This document shows, in pieces, positions 57,055-64,000 of a DNA stretch of 64,000 bases (position 1 is the stretch's first letter; the number at the start of each line of letters is the position of its first letter). The notes beneath the pieces were generated by a model. The model saw only the letters and a list, made by a program, of their open reading frames with translations, did no database searches and was not told the DNA's origin. The stretch is from Arenicola marina (taxonomy: Eukaryota > Annelida > Polychaeta > Arenicolidae): contig OZ025257.1 of the NCBI GenBank assembly GCA_964019135.1, positions 12,551,971 to 12,615,970 of the forward strand. The letters run 5' to 3'. The translations under genes were made by a program, and so were the position numbers.

Positions 57055-57119
57055 TCAGTCAGTTGTAGAAGACTTTTGTTTCTTGCTGGAACCAATGGGC
57101 AGTGGGAACCCAGAGCGAC
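57055..57119 (-). CDS. NKIRAS: NKIRAS exon 7 (C-terminal tail and stop)
   Basis: 65 nt after acceptor TTTCTGTTCTAG, encoding [20 protein letters not shown] and a TGA stop at 57057-57055. The FPLP core and basic tail match the human C-terminus. No canonical AATAAA was noticed on the minus strand in the next 300 bp. Confidence 0.9.
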
Positions 57120-60100
57120 CTAGAACAGAAACAAAAAGTCATCGTTTACCGTTACAAACTTGGCGTAGTTCGTATTTTAGGAATTGCCGCAAAACTAGAA
57201 ATATCCTAGTGTAGTAAGATAAATAATAAATGACATACTTATAAACATTTAATTATTGACATCAACGATAGGAATAGGCGACTAGTGACAATGCAATGAC
57301 AATGGAGGACCAACTCACTAGGAGGTTGCGTCATTTTGGACGTCAGATAGATGAACGGGTCCAGGAGGGACTGCCTGTTGCTCACCGATACTTCCCATAG
57401 CCGTACTGGATAAAGACAAAGAAGGCAAAGTTCAGTCCATATCTCGGATGGCCACACATTCGCAACATGATCTACATCTAGATCTAATCTAAATAAGAGA
57501 TATTTGTAAAAAATTATATTGACCATATGTACCGTATAGAGTAAATTGCTCTTTTGTTTCGAAAGCACAATAGGTGGTAAAAAAAGGGATGGATTTTAGG
57601 CACTTTTTGCTAAAGTACGGAAATCAGTACAACCTCCATATACCGACCTTTCTGTTCTTGGGCCCACTTGTTGGCCGTGTTAAAGCTGACTTGTTTGGAA
57701 TCCTTCATGTCGCACTTGTTGCCGAGGGAGATGATCACCGCCTGCAAGGTAGACAATGGGTACAGACTATTAATTAAGAGACTGGGTGATAGCAAAATAC
57801 ACGTAACATAAAATATATCAAGATCAGAAAGACCTAAACCGCTAAAAACTGACCACAACATATAGTTCTCTATCTATCTTGCATACTCTGTAGTTATAAA
57901 ACAACGAAATATACTGCCCGACCACAGAACATGGTGAAAGTCGCTGATGCAATTAAAAACAGTTTATTTGACCCCAACACCCATTCCCGGAAGAATACAA
58001 ACGAGGAAATCACATTATCTAAGCTGGCTATCGTTTAGTTTAGCAAAGGTCTTTTAACAAAATCTGTGTTACACAAATACTGTAACATGTAGATGATTGA
58101 CAATGTCAAAACAGGAGCCCAACTGCGCTGCCGCTACATGTGATCCTATTATCCGACTTTTGTAACAATCCTCTTGCTTCAGAAATATTCAGGCCAATTC
58201 ATTCAAACAAAAGGTATCGATTAAAATAACATGTTGACCTCTTTCTTTTCCTTGTATTTGTCGATGTCCTTCTTCAGTTTATCCATACAATGGAAGGACC
58301 CGATGTTAGTGACGTCATAAACTAAGACGTACCCCTATCAGGCAAACAAAAAACAAAGACATCATTAATCATGAATGCCAATCAGCCTTAGAAACAGTAA
58401 ACTCAGCATGGCCTTGGCCTTGACCTTGACAATGGCGCCGTCATATTGTCATTACGTGATGAGCTACAGAATGCGTTGTTCATCTATTTATACTAATCGC
58501 CTGAAAAAAAAGACACATTCGCCTAATCATAATTATCATCATTGCTTCGGTTCACGAGATGTACTTACATCGGCAAAATTAAGGTACTGCTTAGGCAGGT
58601 CTGGTTTGTTGCAATCCTGCAAGAGCACACAATGATATTGATATTGTCATTAATCAATATTTGTCATTATAACTGTCATTACGATAAATAGTTCCGTTTA
58701 GCGAGTGTCTTAAATCTGTTGTACAAACCAGGCGTTTCCTGAATAAGCTTGGTTCGCAAAATTATTTTTTCGTTATAACTTCTTAGTCGCAGAGTAGATT
58801 TCCCGCTTCATTGGTGAAAAAGACACTTAAAATTTCAGCCTTACTTGAATTGTATTTGAATGGTACTGGCTATCTTGCTTGTGTCATCAAGATCTACATA
58901 TACGATAACGTTGAAGCTAACACTTTGGTTATATTACCACATGAACCGATAATTATCCTCGTTGATACGACTGTCAATAAAGCGGCACGTACTATCAGTA
59001 GATAAGTAGCGGCAATGTGGGCAGCTCTGGTGTAAGATGAACTGCATGATATAAGCAAAGAATTACTTACAACGCCAGCAGTATCAAAAAAGTGAACTTT
59101 TTCTTTCTGCCCACGATCAGTATCGACTTGAGCAACATAAATATCTTCAACTGTTGAAAACATCGGCTGCAATCAAAGAAAAAGACAAAGGATTACAAGA
59201 GGTGGGGGGGGGGGGCGCATTCTTCTCAAATGGCGACAGTCACAATAAAAAAAACCTTGTCTTCACACTTAAAGACATCTACTCTACTCTAGGGCTTTTA
59301 TAACATGAAACAATACTGTTTGTCATAATATGTATTCTCCTTGCCATGAATGACAACAGAGAGGGTTTAATGTCTGAAATAAATGAAATGATGCCAATTT
59401 GACGTTGTGCAGATACTCAATCAGTACCTCACTTCACATAATCAAAACTAGCGGTATTAAAACAGCACAATTTGACACAAGTCGCCAATGTGCAGTGTGT
59501 GTCATGGTAAAATTGGCGTACGTTCCCATGACTCGTTCATAGCGTTCACCGGCATTTGCATTGTTATTTAGAGACGTGAATGAGATGACAGATGTCTCAT
59601 CGAAATTGGATAAGCGAGTCATACACAACTACAAGCGCTGATACCAGATTCTGGCGGAGCCAGAGACAGAGCTTGTGATGACCTCGCCATCGAGGACCAA
59701 TGCTGAAGGCACCACACAAATAGATTTTATCAAAAAATATTATTGATCCAGCACCATTGTTTCATGCATGACTGATACACCAGACACATGTCAAAGTCAG
59801 GTTGAAGGATAAATAGATTTTCTGTGGCACCCCCATTATGCATTTTATCTAGTACAATCTGTCAAACAAAATAACACTTAGCCAAAGGAATCTTAATGTT
59901 ACAAGAAAGATAAGGATATATGATGCCAAAAGATGTCGTTGAAATGCAGAAGAAAAAGATTTACCACAAAACTGGGCTCCATGGTATTGGTACTTAAACA
60001 TATTTAATTTCATGCACTAAGCTTTGAGCCAATAGTATACACTAAGCTAAGGAATACTCACCGAACCTATAACATGACTACCTTCAATGAGTTGCTCTAG

Positions 60101-60160
60101 TATTGCAGTCTTTCCCACTGCTGCCTGTCCACATACAATGACTTTATTGATTTTCCCCAT
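57055..60160 (-). CDS. NKIRAS: NKIRAS (kappaB-Ras) small GTPase, seven coding exons
   Basis: kappaB-Ras proteins are atypical Ras GTPases that bind the PEST region of IkB-beta and restrain NF-kappaB, and also bind Ral GAP. Exons, minus strand: 60160-60062, 59166-59071, 58616-58569, 58334-58239, 57741-57648, 57405-57319 and 57119-57055. They sum to 585 nt, giving 194 aa; human NKIRAS1/2 are 192 and 191 aa. The protein starts [20 protein letters not shown] (human MGKGCKVVVCGLLSVGKTAI). The P-loop is G11-QAAVGK-T18, switch II is DTAGV (61-65) and the guanine motif is NKCD (121-124). The end, [17 protein letters not shown], matches SSFPLPGRKNKG. Positions equal to Ras G12 and Q61 are Ala and Val, the atypical state that defines the family. 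There is no C-terminal CAAX box, as expected. Confidence 0.95.
57319..57405 (-). CDS. NKIRAS: NKIRAS exon 6
   Basis: 87 nt, [20 protein letters not shown] then TSKMTQPP (human [28 protein letters not shown]). The acceptor is TCTTTATCCAG, the donor GTGAGT at 57318, phase 1. Confidence 0.93.
57648..57741 (-). CDS. NKIRAS: NKIRAS exon 5 (NKxD motif)
   Basis: 94 nt, [20 protein letters not shown] then [11 protein letters not shown]. It contains the base-specificity motif NKCD. The acceptor is TACCTTGCAG. The donor GTCGGT at 57647 is weak, but its phase 1 restores Val with the next exon. Confidence 0.9.
58239..58334 (-). CDS. NKIRAS: NKIRAS exon 4
   Basis: 32 codons, [20 protein letters not shown] and so on, ending in KYKEKKE (human GFVLVYSVNNLESFQ...KFKDKKE). 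The acceptor is TGCCTGATAG; the donor GTCAAC at 58238 is weak. Confidence 0.9.
58569..58616 (-). CDS. NKIRAS: NKIRAS exon 3 (48-nt small exon)
   Basis: 16 codons, [16 protein letters not shown], matching the ELPKHYFSFAD part of human NKIRAS. The acceptor is TGCTCTTGCAG, the donor GTAAGT, phase 0 on both sides. Skipping it would keep the frame while removing part of switch II. Confidence 0.9.
59071..59166 (-). CDS. NKIRAS: NKIRAS exon 2 (effector region, switch II)
   Basis: 32 codons. The acceptor is TTGATTGCAG and the donor GTAAGT. It encodes [16 protein letters not shown] (human ETMEDVYMASVETDRG) and ends in FFDTAGV, the switch-II start with Val where Ras has Gln61. Confidence 0.93.
60062..60160 (-). 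CDS. NKIRAS: NKIRAS exon 1 (P-loop)
   Basis: 33 codons from the ATG at 60160 to GSHVIGS, then donor GTGAGT at 60061, phase 0. It contains the GxxxxGKT nucleotide-binding loop. Upstream of the ATG the sense sequence is TTTCATCACTGAGA, so any 5' UTR exon lies higher. Confidence 0.93.
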
Positions 60161-60412
60161 TCTCAGTGATGAAAGAAACTGAAAAGCAGTCATAAAACAA
60201 TGTTTATAATATTCAACCACTTTCGACAAACAATACAGATAAGCAAACAGTGATAACCATAAGTACTGGTAATTCAATCATTGCTACTGGCATTATCTGC
60301 ATGGAAATCCCATGAATATGTTCTTGATCCTGGCCCCTTTTCTATATAATTCAGTTCTCAGTCTATAACAACTATACAAGACGTCCCATACATACATATC
60401 TGCAAGTAAATG

Positions 60413-60698
60413 TAGCAGTGAGTCAAACCATTCCTAGTAGCCTCGGCTGGAGGGATCACCCCTTTAGCCGATGAAGTAGAGTGGTTGACTTGAGATCGGG
60501 AGATCGTGAGTTCGCCTCCCGCTGGGGACCAAACCAGCCCCCTCCGTTACAATGGAGCCCGACGTGGGGCAGAACCCACGGCGGTTCTGAGACTGAGCAG
60601 TTCTGGTCTGAGGACAGCCCTCTCGGAAAGAGGGGGGAATGTGTAGCAGTAAGTCAAACCATTCCTACTAGCCTCGGCTAGAGGGATCACCCCTTTAG
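60413..60698 (+). mobile_element. Short element flanked by 55-bp direct repeats, tRNA-like centre
   Basis: A 55-bp sequence starting TAGCAGTGAGTCAAACCATT at 60413-60467 recurs at 60644-60698 with three mismatches. Between them is 176 bp with AAGTAGAGTGGTTGACTTGA and GAGTTCGCCTCCCG, which resemble A- and B-boxes. It may be a SINE with a partial second copy, or a small direct-repeat-bounded element. The family was not recognised. Confidence 0.6.
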
Positions 60699-61439
60699 GT
60701 GATAATATTAATGTTAATATTGATCCAGATATATTACATATAGAGATATATATATATTGATTAAGACTGTCTCACAACATTAACATCTGATTTTCAGGCT
60801 ACAGAACAGATACTGCGGTGGGTGGGGGGAGGATATGGGCCCCATACCTATTCCACCTCCCCCCTAGCCCCATCAGATGGCTTGTTATGGATTTTATATT
60901 GTTCTATGTCCATATATGTAAGGACGGCCTATCAGTCTGCCGTAACCATTAATGCCATCAAACGGGACTACCTCCCCCCCACCCACCTTTTCATCAAAAT
61001 CTGGCACAGGAAATTAGTACAGGGTGGGTGGGGTGGTGGTATATACAGCTGGGGGGAGGGGTAGTTCCATAGATGTAACGTAGTCCGCTCCGATATGGGT
61101 CCAGTCGTTGACAGTAGCCACAGAGGCTTGCTTACAGGACTAGGGGAGGGGTAGAGGTAGAAGGGGTGAATGAAGCCAGCAGGCAGGTCGATTGACATAT
61201 GCATACTGGACAGCTCTGGGTGGAGGCAGGGGAGGCTCACATTGGGGTCAGGTGTGAAAATGGATTAATTGGCATTCTTTGATAACTACTCAACCCAAAA
61301 AAGACAATCTGAGGAATTTTCTATGCAATAGTTGAATAGGGCTTTAGGGAAATAGACCTTTAGGGCTTTATGAGTGATGCCTTTCTGGGATGTGATGATT
61401 CCAATTCAATGCCAATCCCTTCATCCACCTCCTTCCCCA

Positions 61440-61700
61440 ACCCATACAAATAGATGGGGAGACTATACGGCCGTTCTGGTAGTACGGCCGTCCTGTCTAT
61501 GGACTGTAACGTCAAACTGTAACGTCTGAACATTCAGGCTATGCCTATGCCTATCTGCCTATGGCTATGGCGGCGGCGGCCAGTGGGCAGCGTGGGGTTC
61601 CGCTTTTAATCGCACGATGTAGGGACCATGTCATCAAAATTAGTCGAAAAGGAAATGCATACGGACTCCTTAATAAGAAAATTGACTGATCGCAAATTTC
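61440..61700. promoter_or_regulatory. Possible CpG-rich promoter upstream of NKIRAS
   Basis: A GC-richer patch with GGCTATGGCGGCGGCGGCC (a YY1-like core on either strand), 1.3 kb above the NKIRAS start. A 42-codon plus-strand frame starts at 61561 (MAMAAAASGQRG) and ends at a TGA without a clear donor, so I do not call it a gene. Confidence 0.2.
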
Positions 61701-62407
61701 TTTTAACTTTGCTTACATGACTTTTCACTTAGTAAGGCAAATAATCCTTAGTGAACAGAACGTTCGCTTCCTCCGGCGGCCATTCCTAATGACAAATTGT
61801 ACTCTCGACCATCGAGGTGGCGCTCCGTTCATATTCTATGGGGCGTCATTCACGTCTAAATGCAATTTCGCAAATTAAAAAAAAAATCAACGAGTTTGAG
61901 CTCTGGCCAACGAGTATGCGCAGAGACGGACGCATCAAAACACTCGCAAAAGAGAACCAGCCATAATCCAGCTCAGTTAGAATATAGAATTTGGGACCGA
62001 AAATCAGACGAAATAAAACTTGATGTTCAACCTGCGTCAACTTGATTAATTAATGCCGCACGTACGGAATATTATGCGTCTGGAGTTTCGCGAAACAGGA
62101 AAGTGCTCGAACGGAGCAATAAGTAGTTAATAATTGTAGCACACAGAAATGACAATCTCACCGGGCAAAAAATCACGCTTTGCTGGCTCGTCTATGTTTG
62201 AGAAACGTTACTTTCTTTTTTCTTACGAAAATAATTAATCTACCCGGTTGTGGGTACCAGAACGCAGTTGCACCTCGGCTTGCAGTTTGAAATGGGAGCA
62301 AGCCAACCGCGCATGCAGGCCTGGAATGGAGAGTTAGCAGTGGTGATACATTACATGTACGGTCGTCCTTCCATGGTTACGGTGAACCATTCTTTCAGCC
62401 ACTCACC

Positions 62408-62436
62408 AAAAAATCGCCCCTACCAGGCGATTTTTT
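62408..62436. repeat. Perfect 11-bp hairpin with A6/T6 ends
   Basis: AAAAAATCGCC, loop CCTACCA, GGCGATTTTTT. No adjacent gene. Confidence 0.8.
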
Positions 62437-64000
62437 CACGACATTAATAATGCTCGACTGGTGATTCAATCCGCTCCGTTCGAAATCAGTCGAATCAGTG
62501 TATTCCCATTTTTTAAAATATGTTTAATACGTCCTTATATCGGTTGTGAAGATCGAGGAGCATGGTTTTCCTTTCCAAAGCAGCGCCCAAATTTGGGAAC
62601 GATCCTGTTGTAAAGTAATTATATACAGTCCACACGTTCGCAGAACTCAAATCTTGGCATGTGGGATGTGGATTTGCATGTGGTTTGGTATCCGTCCATC
62701 TACATTACGAAGATGGATTTGCAGCTTCTTTTTCGCAATTTTATAATTTCTATTTATTACGCATTTGCGCTTGTGACTGAATAAGCCTGAGATTATCACA
62801 TCGATGTCCTGTCGTTTTGTCTTGAGTATTACTTATGAGACTCCAAGTTTGACGTTTTACGCGTAAGGCCTCGAACCCGCTCTTATGGACCACCAAATTC
62901 TTCCAGGAATCCGTAGCGATACCGAAGCCTTGATTTCACGTTCAAACATCCTTAAACATGAGCTTTCGCCGTCTAGTTGGCCTTTTTGCCAGATCGCCAT
63001 AGAACACGTCGTTTGGAATGCGTTCATCATGGTTTAAACAAATTTTTTATTTTTTAAAAACAGAACAAATTGCAATGCCTACGCAACTTGCTTACATGTG
63101 ATGCCGAAGTAACAAACAGAACGTTCATTAATCCTAAACATACACATTAATGACATTCGATCCGATTGAAGGCGCAACATATCATCTCCTAAAGCGGCAA
63201 TGTAGTCTGCATGCACGGCTTTAAACATAGCTTGACGTTCCTTTAATGATCCTGCGTTCATCTTGCATCTGATGAACGTGCCCAAGCCAGCGAAGACTTC
63301 TTTTATAATTATATCTCAAACTGAACAAAAACAAGCTAAGGAGCACATTCAAATGAACACATTTTGTAGATGGATCGCAGAAGACGTATGTGAGAGCCCA
63401 AAACGTCCTATATAACTAACAACAAACGAACAGTTACATTTGACGTTTCAATCATTCACAATCTGGCGATATGGAACCGCGATACGCTCGTTTTGTATCT
63501 CTTAGATAGCAATGTACGAACAACACTCAGGAAAATCTCGAAGGTGGGGTGGGGGGGGTAACAAGGTACGGAAAAATAGGCGTTAGCCATAGGCATAAGC
63601 AGTATTCTCTTAATTGGTATCTTTGCCCTTTAAGGATATGGATAAACTCTGGTCATGGTTCTTGTGATATATTTATTCGTTGATGCTCGAGTTGTATCTA
63701 ACTGTGCATTATGTTGTAGGTGTCAAAGTCCTGATCCTGGCCCGTTTTGAGCAGTCGGACGTTTTGGGCTCTCACAGACGTATACAAAGACCCAATTGAA
63801 CACACATTGATTTTCTCAATATATATTGTTTTCAAGAGACATGCGAACAATCATTATTATCAGATTAAAGTACTGTTATGACGTCATCCTATTGTCTAAA
63901 CTGTATATTATTTTTCAAGAATGTACTGTTTTTGCGAGCTGAGAAATTGAGATTGACTCAACGACACCAAACTATATATTCCAGTTGAACAATCTTCCTT

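Larger units (their letters stand above)
60699..64000. other. Upstream of NKIRAS, no gene recognised
   Basis: G-rich patches at 60810 and 61025-61065, the possible promoter at 61.5 kb and the hairpin at 62408. A 68-codon minus-strand frame at 63079-63285 (KERQAMFKAVHADYIAALGD) looks protein-like but matches nothing I know and has no clear splice context. Confidence 0.5.

Noticed and set aside
1-64000. Retrovirus-like, LTR, Polinton or LINE coding remnants
   Set aside because: No reverse transcriptase, integrase, capsid or polymerase motifs were seen in any open frame, and no long terminal repeats.

Overview
The window is nuclear DNA from an animal. It has spliced genes with GT-AG introns, introns up to 10 kb, tRNA-derived SINEs, minisatellite arrays and very many poly-G/poly-C tracts. 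The gene set (a FOG/ZFPM GATA cofactor, a ZNF341-like C2H2 factor and a kappaB-Ras GTPase), together with the minisatellites and G/C homopolymers, suggests an invertebrate deuterostome. A lancelet is my best guess, but that is inference and other invertebrates are not excluded. The arrays and SINEs below are described from their own repetition, not from database matches.

Three protein-coding genes can be rebuilt exon by exon with matching splice phases. (1) A FOG/ZFPM zinc-finger cofactor on the minus strand has six coding exons: 40569-40530, 30470-30220, 23812-23686, 18479-17796, 10838-10668 and 10351-6954. They join into 1556 codons. The first exon is a 40-nt coding microexon with the N-terminal MSRRKQ NuRD-recruitment motif; a PR-like domain, about eleven fingers, a CtBP motif (PLDLT) and the family's C-terminal CCHC finger follow. 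(2) A large C2H2 protein related to ZNF341 on the plus strand has four coding exons (42124-42172, 42340-46763, 47246-47442, 48629-50366) and 2135 codons. It carries three AT-hooks. (3) NKIRAS (kappaB-Ras) on the minus strand has seven coding exons between 60160 and 57055 and 194 codons.

Layout: 1-6.9 kb is 3' flank of FOG with no gene seen. FOG covers 7-40.6 kb and is mostly intron. A 1.5-kb head-to-head interval separates FOG from the ZNF341-like gene (42.1-50.4 kb). A 6.6-kb tail-to-tail interval with a 32-bp minisatellite separates that gene from NKIRAS (57.05-60.16 kb). The last 3.8 kb shows no recognisable gene.

The FOG introns are the most unusual part. A 32/36-bp array ends about 90 bp before exon 4. 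A 75-bp array with 135-bp spacers forms a higher-order repeat just after exon 2. A 46-bp array lies about 400 bp before exon 2, and nearly every unit carries the palindrome AACACGTGTT. Several tight clusters of GATA motifs also lie in the introns, which fits autoregulation of a GATA cofactor gene. There are long C-rich/G-rich strand switches at 12.2-14.2 kb and a 200-base assembly gap at 36091-36290. FOG and kappaB-Ras belong to different pathways (GATA transcription and NF-kappaB signalling), so the neighbourhood gives no common pathway. No retrovirus-like or LTR element, CRISPR array or rRNA was seen.
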